Of a DNA stretch of 64,000 bases, positions 47,545-56,281 are shown piece after piece. Source of the stretch: Pseudomonas sp. B21-028 (GTDB lineage: Bacteria; Pseudomonadota; Gammaproteobacteria; Pseudomonadales; Pseudomonadaceae). Position numbers and translations under genes: made by a program. Numbering within the stretch: the stretch's first letter is position 1; each line of letters opens with the position of its first letter. The DNA lies in contig NZ_CP087184.1 of NCBI RefSeq assembly GCF_024749045.1, forward strand, positions 4,154,001 to 4,218,000, given 5' to 3'. Under the pieces are notes generated by a model. It was given only the letters and a program-made list of their open reading frames with translations. It ran no database searches and was not told the DNA's origin.

Positions 47545-47737
47545 TGCTCAGCCGTGCCGGCAAAGCGGTTGATGTCGAAAGGGGCGATATCGATGCCTGG
47601 CCCGCCCATCACATCACCGATACCCGGGCCAGCCGCGCGCCCTTCAAGGTGTCGCCCTGCAATATCTCGATGGCCTCGCTATCGGTTACCACCGTCGCCT
47701 CAGCCTGCTCGACCAAACCTGCAAAACGTTTGCTCAT
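47545..47737 (-). pseudogene. Small interrupted reading frame between ABC ATPase and deacetylase genes
   Basis: From ATG 47737, overlapping the ATPase stop as ATGA, 42 codons (MSKRFAGLVEQAEATVV ... KGARLARV) run to a TGA near 47609. Without a gap another frame continues as GIGDVMGGPGIDIAPFDINRF and ends AEQWSMAS at the start of the deacetylase gene. Coupled start, operon position and coding-like sequence in both frames suggest a roughly 75-residue protein broken by a frameshift, or a larger gene reduced by deletion. No family was recognised. A sequencing error is an alternative. Confidence 0.45.
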
Positions 47738-49566
47738 GCGTAGGTACCTACCAGTTTCACGCTGTCCGATCCCTGCTGTGCCTTGAGCAGCTCGGCACTT
47801 TCGTGATGGCACAGAATCTCGCTACCACCGACGATGCTTCGTCGTGGCGGCGCGCTGCGATTGCACAGGCCGTCGATGCGCACCGGACACCGGTTGAGGA
47901 ACGGACACAGGTGCGCAGTGGTATCCACCGCACTGATCGGCGGCAGGTCACCGCAAGAGGCACCGCAGCTCTCCAGCCACCCCTGGCGCAGCTCCGGCAC
48001 CGAATTGATCAACAGGTCGGTATAGGGGTGGAATGGCACCTGGACGAACGACTCGCAATCACCCGCCTCGACCTTGTGGCCGCTGTACATCACCACGATG
48101 TCGTCACACAGCGCGCGGACGGTAGAGATGTCGTGGCTGATGAAGAGGTAGGAAACCCCCAGCTCCCGACGCAGGTCACGCAGCAGTTCGAGAATCGCCG
48201 CGCCTACCACGGTATCCAGTGCCGAGGTCACTTCGTCACACAGGATCAGGTCCGGCTCTGCCGCCAGTGCCCGGGCCAGGTTGACCCGCTGCTTCTGCCC
48301 GCCGGACAACTCGCCGGGCCGGCGTTGCGCGATGCTTGCCGGTAGCTGCACCAGTGCCAGCAACTCGGCCACCCGGCGCTGGCGCTGTGCGCCCTTCATG
48401 CCGTGATAGAAACGCAACGGACGACCCAGGATATCTTCGATGGTGTGTCGCGGGTTCAACGCCGTATCGGCATTCTGAAAGACGAACTGAACACGTCGAA
48501 ACTGCTCGCGGGTACGACCGGCCAGCGTCTTGCTGAGCGGTTGCCCGTCCAGCAGGATCCGCCCGGCCGAAGGTTCCGCCAGGCCGGCGATAGCCTGGGC
48601 CAGCGTGGTTTTTCCGGACCCCGACTCGCCGATCACACCGACTGCCGCGCCCCTGCGCACCTGGAGATCGACATCCTGCAGCACCTTCTTGGGGCCATAG
48701 CATATCTCCAGACCACGGATGTCGAGCAGCAGATCATTACCCGAGGAAGCCGTGTCCTGATCAGGCGCGTCCAGGCTCGCAGACGGCTTCATGGCCGACA
48801 GCAGGCTACGGGTATAGGGATGTTCCGGTTCTATCAGAATTTGCTCTGTACTGCTGTTTTCCTGGATCTGGCCGTCGCGCAGCACGACGATACGGTCGGC
48901 CATCTGCGCCACCACCGCCAGGTCATGCGAGACATAGACGGCCGTTGTGCCGAGTTCACGAACCACCCGTTTAAAGGCCCGCAGCACTTCGATCTGGGTC
49001 GTGACATCCAGCGCCGTGGTCGGCTCGTCGAGGATCACCAGTGCCGGATCGGTGATCAACGCCATGGCCGCCATCAGTCGTTGCAACTGCCCGCCCGAGA
49101 CCTGGTGCGGATAGCGCGCGCCGATGCCTTCGGGGTCCGGCAACGCCAGCGCCCGAAACAACCCGACGGCCTTGACCTGTGCCTGCTGCCGCGACAGCGT
49201 GCCGTGGATCAGCGCACTTTCGATCACTTGCTCCATGATGCTCTTGGACGGATTGAATGCCGCAGCCGCGCTCTGCGCAATATAAGCCACCGTGCGTCCG
49301 CGCAGCTTTGCCAGCTCGGCATTCGACAGTTTGAGCACGTCGACACCGTCGATACATACCGAGCCGCCTACGATGCGGCAACCACTGCGGGCGTAGCCCA
49401 TCAGTGACAACGCGATGGTGCTCTTGCCGGAACCGGACTCGCCGATCAGTGCCAGTACTTCGCCTTTGTTCAGGCTGAAATCGGCGCCGTGTACGATCGG
49501 TACGTCGATACCCTCTTCATTTCGCGCGGCCACGCGCAAGCCACTTACTCTGACGATTTCGTTCAT
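47734..49566 (-). CDS. Peptide-type ABC transporter, fused double ATPase
   Basis: This 610-residue protein has two complete ABC domains in tandem (DppD- and DppF-like). The first has GESGSGKSTIALSLMGYA, VSGGQLQRLMAAMALI and LVILDEPTTALD; the second has GESGSGKTTLAQAI, LSGGQKQRVNLARAL and LILCDEVTSALD. A C-terminal cysteine-containing oligopeptide-transporter tail (CPFLNRCPVRIDGLC) is present. It powers import through the two permeases encoded just upstream, one base after the DppC-like stop. Fused ATPases are typical of the glutathione/peptide (GsiA-like) branch. Confidence 0.93.
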   Translation of the reverse strand: MNEIVRVSGLRVAARNEEGIDVPIVHGADFSLNKGEVLALIGESGSGKSTIALSLMGYARSGCRIVGGSVCIDGVDVLKLSNAELAKLRGRTVAYIAQSAAAAFNPSKSIMEQVIESALIHGTLSRQQAQVKAVGLFRALALPDPEGIGARYPHQVSGGQLQRLMAAMALITDPALVILDEPTTALDVTTQIEVLRAFKRVVRELGTTAVYVSHDLAVVAQMADRIVVLRDGQIQENSSTEQILIEPEHPYTRSLLSAMKPSASLDAPDQDTASSGNDLLLDIRGLEICYGPKKVLQDVDLQVRRGAAVGVIGESGSGKTTLAQAIAGLAEPSAGRILLDGQPLSKTLAGRTREQFRRVQFVFQNADTALNPRHTIEDILGRPLRFYHGMKGAQRQRRVAELLALVQLPASIAQRRPGELSGGQKQRVNLARALAAEPDLILCDEVTSALDTVVGAAILELLRDLRRELGVSYLFISHDISTVRALCDDIVVMYSGHKVEAGDCESFVQVPFHPYTDLLINSVPELRQGWLESCGASCGDLPPISAVDTTAHLCPFLNRCPVRIDGLCNRSAPPRRSIVGGSEILCHHESAELLKAQQGSDSVKLVGTYA

Positions 49567-49567
49567 T

Positions 49568-50473
49568 TCACTTCTCCGTCCCGTGCTTGGATCGCCCGCC
49601 GAAGCTGTCGATGAGCAAGTTGACCCCGATGGTCAGACTGGCGATGGCAAGCGCCGGTACCAGTACGGCCGGAGCGCCCTCTTCCAGGCCCTGGATGTTT
49701 TCTCGGACCAGCGACCCCCAATCCGCGTCCGGCGGCTGTATGCCAAGCCCAAGAAAGCTCATCGCGCTCAGCAGCAGCACCACGTACACGAAGCGCAGGC
49801 CAAAATCGGTCAACACCGGACGAAGCATGTTCGGCAGCACCTCGATGAAGATGATGTACGGCATGGCCTCGCCTCGCGTGCGAGCGACCCGGACAAAGTC
49901 CGTCGTCATGACGTTCACCGCCACCGCACGTGCTATGCGGAAGGAGCCCGGCATGTAGGCAAAGGCAGCCATGCACAACAACAGCGGCACAGAGGAACCG
50001 AACGAGGCCACCATCAACAACGCGAAAATCTTGTTCGGAATGGAGATCAGCGCATCTTCGGTGCGGCTTATGAGCGCATCGATCCAGCCTCCGGAGGCCG
50101 CGGCCACCAGCCCCAATATCACACCCGCCGAGCAGGCAAGTACGGTTGCCACCAACGCCAGGCCGATGGTGTAGGGGGCTCCGTGCAACAGTCGGCTGAG
50201 AATATCCCTGCCCAGATAGTCGGTGCCCAGTGGAAACTGCACGCTGAGTGGCCCGAAGAAACCGTCGCTGGGCATGGCGTTGACATCGTAGGGCGCCAAC
50301 AACGGGCCGAAGATGGCCATCAGCGCCCAGAAGCTCACGATCAGCAGGCCGATGAAGCCGCTGAAGGACAACTTGAGCCGGCGCCGATGGTGGCGCGCAA
50401 CGGCCAGCTTGAGTCCATCCTGATTAATGCCGTTCTCTGTACCCGGCGTCGGTGGAGTAGTGTCAAGTTTCAT
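49568..50473 (-). CDS. Peptide-type ABC transporter permease (DppC-like)
   Basis: ATG 50473 overlaps the previous gene's stop by four bases and gives 301 residues; the long open frame upstream is the other permease gene in another frame. An N-terminal cytoplasmic part leads to LKLSFSGFIGLLIVSFWALM, the OppC_N helix, then LGTDYLGRDILSRLLHGAPY, five further helices and the EAA loop (VARTRGEAMPYIIFIEVLPN). It forms half of the transmembrane channel. Genes for the other permease, ATPase and binding protein are contiguous. Confidence 0.93.
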   Translation of the reverse strand: MKLDTTPPTPGTENGINQDGLKLAVARHHRRRLKLSFSGFIGLLIVSFWALMAIFGPLLAPYDVNAMPSDGFFGPLSVQFPLGTDYLGRDILSRLLHGAPYTIGLALVATVLACSAGVILGLVAAASGGWIDALISRTEDALISIPNKIFALLMVASFGSSVPLLLCMAAFAYMPGSFRIARAVAVNVMTTDFVRVARTRGEAMPYIIFIEVLPNMLRPVLTDFGLRFVYVVLLLSAMSFLGLGIQPPDADWGSLVRENIQGLEEGAPAVLVPALAIASLTIGVNLLIDSFGGRSKHGTEK

Positions 50474-51423
50474 TTGCGCAGCCTCGGGTTGGACAGAATT
50501 GCACACAGGTCTGCCAGCAGTACCAGCACCAGAAACCCGAGGCAAAACAACATGACACACGCCTGTACCAGCGGCATGTCGCGGGTAACCACGCCGTTTA
50601 CCATCAGCGTCGCGATACCCGGATAGTTGAAGATCGACTCGACGATGACCACACCACCCAGCAGGTACGACAGGCTCAACGCAATCGCGTTGGCGATCGG
50701 CCCGATTGCATTGGGCAGCGCATGACGAAGCACCACCCGTATCGGGCGTGCGCCCTTGAGCACTGCCATTTCGACATAAGGCGCGCTGAGCTGATCGATC
50801 AGCGCGGCTCGCGTCATGCGCGCCATCTGAGCCACCAATACACAACACAGCGTCAGCACCGGCATCGCATAAACGCGCACCAGCTCCGCGAACGACTCGA
50901 CCTCGACGTTACGCGACAGCGCCGACAGCCAGCCAAGCTTGACCGCGAAGATCAACACCGCGATGGTCGCTATCAGGAACTCCGGCACGGATACGGCGAA
51001 CACTGCCAGCATGTTGCTGTAACGGTCGAAAATCGAGCCGCGGTACATGGCCGACAAAATACCTATCGTCAGCGCCAGCGGCACCGAGACCAGCGCCGCG
51101 ACCGAGGCCAGGCGCAGGGTATTGGGCAGACGGCTGGCGATCATTTCGTCGACCGCCATGCCGTTGACCAGGGAAACACCGGGATTGCCGGTGATCAACC
51201 CGCCCAGCCAGTGCAAGTACCGCAGGTACACCGGTTGATCCAGGCCAAGCAGCGCACGCATGGCCGCCACTGCTTCCGGCGTAGCATCCTGGCCGAGCTG
51301 TTCCTGAACCGCGTCACCCGGTAGCAGACTGGTGAGAAAAAACACCACGAGCGACACGATAAGCAGCGTAAGCACACCTACAGCCAGACGACTGGAAACA
51401 AGCCGTGCGATAGTGCTGTTCAT
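50470..51423 (-). CDS. Peptide-type ABC transporter permease (DppB-like)
   Basis: This 317-residue inner-membrane protein has six helices. The first helix VGVLTLLIVSLVVFFLTSLL with LPGDAVQEQLGQDATPEAV after it is the standard DppB/OppB start, and the EAA loop is MTRAALIDQLSAPYVEMAVL. It starts at ATG 51423 with an AAGGTA site, 82 bases after the binding-protein gene, and overlaps the DppC-like gene by four bases. It pairs with that permease in the importer. Confidence 0.93.
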   Translation of the reverse strand: MNSTIARLVSSRLAVGVLTLLIVSLVVFFLTSLLPGDAVQEQLGQDATPEAVAAMRALLGLDQPVYLRYLHWLGGLITGNPGVSLVNGMAVDEMIASRLPNTLRLASVAALVSVPLALTIGILSAMYRGSIFDRYSNMLAVFAVSVPEFLIATIAVLIFAVKLGWLSALSRNVEVESFAELVRVYAMPVLTLCCVLVAQMARMTRAALIDQLSAPYVEMAVLKGARPIRVVLRHALPNAIGPIANAIALSLSYLLGGVVIVESIFNYPGIATLMVNGVVTRDMPLVQACVMLFCLGFLVLVLLADLCAILSNPRLRK

Positions 51424-51505
51424 AATGAATACCTTTACTTGATGACCGCGCCTGCATCACCCCGCAGGCGCGTCTTGGTTATCGAGCTATCGTTGCTCTG
51501 TTCGC

Positions 51506-53161
51506 TCAGGCATCCAGCCAGACGTGCTCGGCAAACATGTAGCCCATCAAGCCGCCAAGCGGGTGTGGAACCAGACCTTTCAACTTGGCATTGTGGCCAT
51601 CGAGGCTGCTGGTGAACTGCGGAATGCCGACACCGCATTGTTCATGTACCAACACCTGCATATCGGCATACATCTGCTTGCGTTTGGCATCGTCGGTCTC
51701 CCCACGCGCGGCAAGTAGCAACTGGTCGAACTGCTCGTTCTTCCAACCGGATTCGTTCATGCCAGCGCCGGACTGGAAGAACAGGCTGAACAACAAATCA
51801 GCGGTTGGGCGCGCCCCGATGTTTCCGAAGCCCAGCGGATGCTTCATCCAGTGATTGGACCAGTAACCGTCCGCCGGCACCCGTTTGATATCGAGTTTGA
51901 GCCCGATCTGCTGTGCCGAGAGCTGCATCAGTTGAGCGATGTCCAGCGAGCCGGTGGCGGCTTCGGAAGCCACGATAGGCAGGGAGCGCCCGGCCATACC
52001 GGATTTCTTCAGGTGGAACTTCGCTTTCTCCGGATCGTGTTCGCGTTGTGGCAGGCCCGCGAAGTAGTAGCGATTGCTGGGAGCGATCGGCTGGTCGTTG
52101 GCGATGGTGCTGTAGCCACGAAAGGCTGCTCGATTGATCTGTTTGCGATCGAGCAGGTACTTCATCGCCAATACGAAGTCCGGGTTCTGGACCGGGCCCA
52201 GTTCATCACGCATCACCAGGTTGGTATAACCACCGGTAGCTGTCTCCATCAGCCCTACCTTGTCACTGTCGAGGATGCGCGCAGTCGAACGCGGATTGAC
52301 CGGGTTGATGAGATCCACGTCGCCGGCGAGCAGTGCGCTGATACGGGCGGCCTCATCCGGGATCGAGAAGAACTCGATTTCGTCGAGGTAAGGCAGGCCC
52401 GGCTTCCAGTAGCTGTCGTTGCGCGCAGCGATCGAACGCACGCCCGGCTGGAACTCCGCGCACTTGAAGGGCCCGGTACCGTTGGCGGTGGCAAAATCGG
52501 TGGTCCCGTCACGCACAATGAGGAAGTGCGTGGTAGCGAGGATGGCCGGTAAGTCAGCGTTCGGGCTGGTCAACCGGATCAACACTTCATTCGGCCCGGT
52601 GGCCTTCACCTCATCCAACTGCTGGGCAATGGTCAGTGCCTTGGAACCGACCTGGGGAAGCTTGTGACGACTCAGCGAATAGACAACATCGGCCGAGGTG
52701 AACGGCTTGCCATCGTGGAAAACGACATCCTTGCGCAGCTTGACCGTCCAGGAGGTCGCGTCACTGGTATCGAACGACTCTGCCAGCGCCATGCGCGGTA
52801 CCAGAGCCTCGTCCAGCGTGGTCAGGCCGTTATAGAACATATTGTGACGGCAGTAATCGGTGTAATTGCCGCCCTTCGCCGGATCCAGCGTATCGGCGGT
52901 CGAACTGGTCGCGCTGGCAACCTTGATGCGGCCACCACGTCTGCCTTTACCCGTCGCACCGACCGTCGCGCCGGCCTCCGCGGCGAACAGCCGACCGGCC
53001 GGGCCGAACAGGCTGCCGGCACCCGCGACGGCCACGCCTGCCAGACCCAGCATACGCAGCGCATCACGGCGTGACATGCCCCGATTGAGTCCCTCGAAGA
53101 CACGCAGGCTTTGTTCGCCGGTGATCAGTGGGGATTCGGTTTTATTCTTGTTGTCAGTCAT
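51506..53161 (-). CDS. Peptide-type ABC transporter substrate-binding protein with Tat leader
   Basis: This 551-residue SBP family 5 protein has a Tat signal: RGMSRRDALRMLGLAGVAVA lies about residues 28-47, with cleavage near LFAAEA. The body has SWTVKLRKDVVFHDGKPFTS and ADVVYSLSRH, hallmarks of the peptide/nickel-binding family, and a late YADMQVLVHEQCGVGIPQF segment. Export in folded form by Tat is less common for this family. It captures the substrate for the importer encoded downstream. The substrate class (peptide, opine or amino acid derivative) cannot be read from sequence. Confidence 0.92.
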   Translation of the reverse strand: MTDNKNKTESPLITGEQSLRVFEGLNRGMSRRDALRMLGLAGVAVAGAGSLFGPAGRLFAAEAGATVGATGKGRRGGRIKVASATSSTADTLDPAKGGNYTDYCRHNMFYNGLTTLDEALVPRMALAESFDTSDATSWTVKLRKDVVFHDGKPFTSADVVYSLSRHKLPQVGSKALTIAQQLDEVKATGPNEVLIRLTSPNADLPAILATTHFLIVRDGTTDFATANGTGPFKCAEFQPGVRSIAARNDSYWKPGLPYLDEIEFFSIPDEAARISALLAGDVDLINPVNPRSTARILDSDKVGLMETATGGYTNLVMRDELGPVQNPDFVLAMKYLLDRKQINRAAFRGYSTIANDQPIAPSNRYYFAGLPQREHDPEKAKFHLKKSGMAGRSLPIVASEAATGSLDIAQLMQLSAQQIGLKLDIKRVPADGYWSNHWMKHPLGFGNIGARPTADLLFSLFFQSGAGMNESGWKNEQFDQLLLAARGETDDAKRKQMYADMQVLVHEQCGVGIPQFTSSLDGHNAKLKGLVPHPLGGLMGYMFAEHVWLDA

Positions 53162-53305
53162 ATCGGTTCTACCTGTCGATAATGAGAAGGCTCAAATGCT
53201 CACGGTCAAGCCTGAGCGACCTGGTAACGCAAACGACGGTGAAGCAACAAACTCAGTTATTCGGATAACGATGTCCGTACACACAACCCGAGGCAAAGAA
53301 CGACC

Positions 53306-54580
53306 TCAATGCAAATAATCTTGTAGCCGGTAATAGAGACCCACTGCCGGGAGGAACCAGGGCTTGCCGAAGTGCCCCGGAATCGCCGGCCAATCCAGCT
53401 CACCCCAGGGATTGCCATCGGCCTTGCCGTCCATGACATCGGCCATCACCTGGCCCATGTGCACCGACATCTGCACCCCGTGGCCGCTATAGCCCATTGA
53501 GTGATAGACGCCGCCATGCTGGCCGGCTCGTGGCAGCCGGTCAGCCGTCATGTCCACCAACCCACCCCAGCAGTAATCGGTGCGCACATCGGCCAATTGC
53601 GGGAACATCCGCGTCATTGCCGCCTGCAACACCTTGCCACTCTTCGCATCGGAGTTGCCGCCAGACATGGCAAAGCGCGCCCGACCACCGAACAGCAGGC
53701 GATTGTCGGGTGTTACCCGGAAGTAGTTGCCGATCATGCGACTGGTGACGTATGAACGACGCTCCGGCAGGAGGCGGTCGAGCAGCGCGTCGGGCAATAC
53801 TTCGGTGGCTACGATGAAACTGCCCACCGGCACGATCCGGCGGCGATACCAACCCAACCCGCCATGCTGGCACGCGCCGGTTGCCAACAGAACCTGCCCC
53901 GCCTGCAGGCTGCCGCGGCTGGTATCGACCCGATAACCACTGGTGTCTGCCTTCCAACCCTGGACAGTGGTCTGCTGGTAGATCAGCGCCCCGTGCCGTG
54001 CCGCCGCCTCGGCCAGACCGACACCGAAGCGCCCGATGTGCATTTGCACGCCGTTGCGCTGCAGCAGTCCGCCGTGAAACTCGGCCGAATCCACTTCGGT
54101 GCGGGCCTGGGCAGCGCTCAGCAACTCGACATCGGCATCCACCTCACGGCGAATCAGCTCGCAGGTCCGCGCCAGCCCTTCATAGTGCTGAGGCTTGGCC
54201 GCCAGTTTGAGCTTGCCGCCGCGTCTGAAGTCGCAGGCAATCCGCTCCTGCTCAACCAGCGTAACCACGCTCTGGACCGCGCTTTCATAGGCACGGTAAT
54301 AAGCCCGAGCCTGTTCGGCGCCGAGGGTGGCTACGAGGCTGCCGTAGTCCTGGGCCACCCCGGTATTGCATTGCCCACCATTGCGCCCTGAGGCTTCGCC
54401 AACCACCCGCCCCGCCTCCAGCACCGCAACGCTCGCGCCTTTCAGAGCCAACGCGCGGGCTGCCGACAGACCGGTGAAACCGCCACCGACAACGACAACA
54501 TCGACCCGCGCCGGCAGCGCCCCGGTCTGAGCCCCGGTGAACACCGGTGCGGTATCGAGCCAATAAGACTCACTGCGCAT
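53306..54580 (-). CDS. FAD-dependent amine/amino acid oxidoreductase (DAO/PuuB type)
   Basis: ATG 54580 with AAGGGG 6 bases upstream gives 424 residues. The FAD-binding motif VVVVGGGFTGLSAARALALKG is near residue 30, then VLEAGRVVGEASGRNGGQCN, and the C-terminal flavin segment YHSMGYSGHGVQMSVHMG. The pattern is that of gamma-glutamylputrescine oxidase-like and other DAO enzymes that oxidise secondary or primary amines. It lies between the HAD and binding-protein genes in one long minus-strand run. It could deaminate or demethylate the imported compound; the substrate is unknown. Confidence 0.9.
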   Translation of the reverse strand: MRSESYWLDTAPVFTGAQTGALPARVDVVVVGGGFTGLSAARALALKGASVAVLEAGRVVGEASGRNGGQCNTGVAQDYGSLVATLGAEQARAYYRAYESAVQSVVTLVEQERIACDFRRGGKLKLAAKPQHYEGLARTCELIRREVDADVELLSAAQARTEVDSAEFHGGLLQRNGVQMHIGRFGVGLAEAAARHGALIYQQTTVQGWKADTSGYRVDTSRGSLQAGQVLLATGACQHGGLGWYRRRIVPVGSFIVATEVLPDALLDRLLPERRSYVTSRMIGNYFRVTPDNRLLFGGRARFAMSGGNSDAKSGKVLQAAMTRMFPQLADVRTDYCWGGLVDMTADRLPRAGQHGGVYHSMGYSGHGVQMSVHMGQVMADVMDGKADGNPWGELDWPAIPGHFGKPWFLPAVGLYYRLQDYLH

Positions 54581-54611
54581 GGCTAACCCCTTATAGGTTG
54601 AGGAAGACGAC

Positions 54612-55280
54612 TCAGAGACCGACCAGACCGGCCAGCCCGCCGATATCGGCGATCTGACGGTAGTTGTAGCAAGCATTGCCCGGCTGCTCGTGACCACGGG
54701 CGACGAAGGCCTTGTTCTGGATCTTCATGTCGTTGGCTGACATCAGGTCGTAACGGAAGCTCGAGGACACGTGCAACACGTCCTCCGGACCGCAACCGAG
54801 GTTGTCGAACATATATTCGAAGGCTTGCAGGCGCGGCTTGTAAGCCTGGGCCTGTTGGGCGGTGAAGACCTTGTGGAACGGCACGCCCAGTTTGTCGACG
54901 TTGGACATGATCTGTTCGTCCATCGCGTTGGAGAGGATCACCAGGGGAATCTTGTCGGCGATCTTCGCCAGGCCGGCCGTCACGTCGGGATGCGGGCCCC
55001 AGGTCGGCACCGCATCGTAATAAATCTGACCTTCGCCGCGATACTCGATGCCCCAACGCTTGCACAAGCGCGACATCGCGGTCTTGAGAATTTCATCGTA
55101 AGGCAGCCAGTCACCCATCACCTGGTCCAGGCGATAAGCGGTGAAATCCTTGACGAACTGATCCATCTGCTCAGGGGCAACGCGATCAGCGAACAGCTCG
55201 CGCGTCAGGGGGCCCATCTGAAAGTTGGTCAGCGTGCCGTAGCAGTCGAAGGTTATGTACTTGGGGCGCAGAAAGCTCAT
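54612..55280 (-). CDS. Type II haloacid-dehalogenase-family hydrolase
   Basis: This 222-residue HAD protein has nucleophile Asp in YITFDCYGTLTNF, motif II Ser in LVILSNAMDEQI, Lys in AQAYKPRLQAFEY and LHVSSSFRYDLMSAND near motif IV. These features define the L-2-haloacid dehalogenase (type II) branch, in which the nucleophile attacks the substrate directly. Its natural substrate here is probably not a haloacid. It is paralogous to the enzyme at 58694-59398 and a 75-base piece of it is duplicated at 55652-55726. Confidence 0.85.
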   Translation of the reverse strand: MSFLRPKYITFDCYGTLTNFQMGPLTRELFADRVAPEQMDQFVKDFTAYRLDQVMGDWLPYDEILKTAMSRLCKRWGIEYRGEGQIYYDAVPTWGPHPDVTAGLAKIADKIPLVILSNAMDEQIMSNVDKLGVPFHKVFTAQQAQAYKPRLQAFEYMFDNLGCGPEDVLHVSSSFRYDLMSANDMKIQNKAFVARGHEQPGNACYNYRQIADIGGLAGLVGL

Positions 55281-55751
55281 ATGGGCAGTCCTGAAGTTCG
55301 TTGATAAACATGATGTCGACGGTATCGGCCCTTCTTTTCCGGATCGACGATGCGTCGCAGCACCACAACTTCATTACAGCACCGAGAAACCAGCATATGG
55401 CGTTAAAAGCGCGACCTGCTTGATATAAACCACCGTTTTGCCAGCCACACTCAGCAGACTTTGCGGAGCGCTTCAGAGCAGGGCATTTCCAGGCCCTCCG
55501 CACCCTTGCGGCTCATTTTTCCAAGTACCTGAAACAAGTGTAGGCGCGATTCCCGCAGAAAATGCGCCCGGCGAAAAGACAAAACGGGCGCTTTCCGGGG
55601 AAAGCACCCGTTTCCGTTGGCTGCGACTTGCGAGCCACGTCACGCGTGGCCCGAGGACACGTGCAACACGTCCTCCGGACCGCAACCGAGGTTGTCGAAC
55701 ATATATTCGAAGGCTTGCAGGCGCGGCCTGCCGGTCAACCGATGATATCGA
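55281..55751. other. Gene-free gap with terminator-like palindrome and duplicated fragment
   Basis: These 471 bases contain the promoter side of the HAD gene, a long near-perfect palindrome at about 55582-55613 (AAACGGG, GCTTTCC, GGAAAGC and CCCGTTT in order), and the duplicated HAD fragment at 55652-55726. No intact gene was seen. The palindrome is a good candidate for a terminator acting on the upstream Lrp gene. Confidence 0.6.
55652..55726 (-). pseudogene. 75-bp duplicated internal fragment of the HAD gene
   Basis: The bases are identical to 54762-54836 inside the HAD hydrolase gene, in the same orientation, 890 bases away. The fragment encodes RLQAFEYMFDNLGCGPEDVL of the intact protein and has no start or stop of its own. 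Exact identity means the duplication is recent or is maintained by recombination. Flanking bases differ at once on both sides apart from two or three. Confidence 0.9.
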
Positions 55752-56255
55752 TCAATCCCAACTCGGCTTTCCGGTTGCGATCGTGCCCAGTGGATACCCG
55801 CGCTGATCGAGCGGCTGCCTCAGGACGATTCGACTGGCAAATCTCTCGATCCCGATATTGTCTTCCAGCAGCCGATCCATGAGCGCCTGGAAGCAGGAAA
55901 TGTTTGGCGCCACGATCTTCAACAGGTAATCGTAGCCGCCACTCACGTTGTAGCACTCGATGATCTCCTGATACTTGTCGACCCCCGCTTCAAACCTGCG
56001 GAAGTCGCTGGGCCGGTGGCTGCTGATCGTCACCTCGGAGAACACCATGACGTGGCTGCCCAGCTTCTCCAGGGCTACCAGTGCGCGGTAGCCCTGGATA
56101 ACGCCGGTCTCCTGAAGTCGTTTGGTACGGAGCAGGCACGGGCTCTCACTGAGAGCAATGGCTGCCGACAGGTCGACGTTCGAACAGCGTCCCTCTCGCT
56201 GAAGATGCACAAGAATCTTGATATCGAACGGGTCAAGGGAAGCTGAACATCGCAT
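55752..56255 (-). CDS. Lrp/AsnC family transcriptional regulator
   Basis: This 167-residue protein starts at ATG 56255 (AAAGGTAA site). The helix-turn-helix is in LDPFDIKILVHLQREGRCS and VDLSAAIALSESPCLLRTKR, and the RAM effector domain has CYNVSGGYDYLLKIVAP. It lies 26 bases after the class-III lyase gene on the same strand, so it is probably the dedicated regulator of the kinase/lyase operon. The ligand may be the amino acid degraded there. Confidence 0.92.
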   Translation of the reverse strand: MRCSASLDPFDIKILVHLQREGRCSNVDLSAAIALSESPCLLRTKRLQETGVIQGYRALVALEKLGSHVMVFSEVTISSHRPSDFRRFEAGVDKYQEIIECYNVSGGYDYLLKIVAPNISCFQALMDRLLEDNIGIERFASRIVLRQPLDQRGYPLGTIATGKPSWD

Positions 56256-56281
56256 GTCGATTACCTTTAGTGCCTTGCCGG

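Noticed and set aside
47545..47640. C-terminal piece of a FAD oxidoreductase (GPGIGDVMGG, then IAPFDINRF)
   Set aside because: It only loosely resembles the ends of DAO enzymes; too short to assign, so described as an unrecognised interrupted frame.
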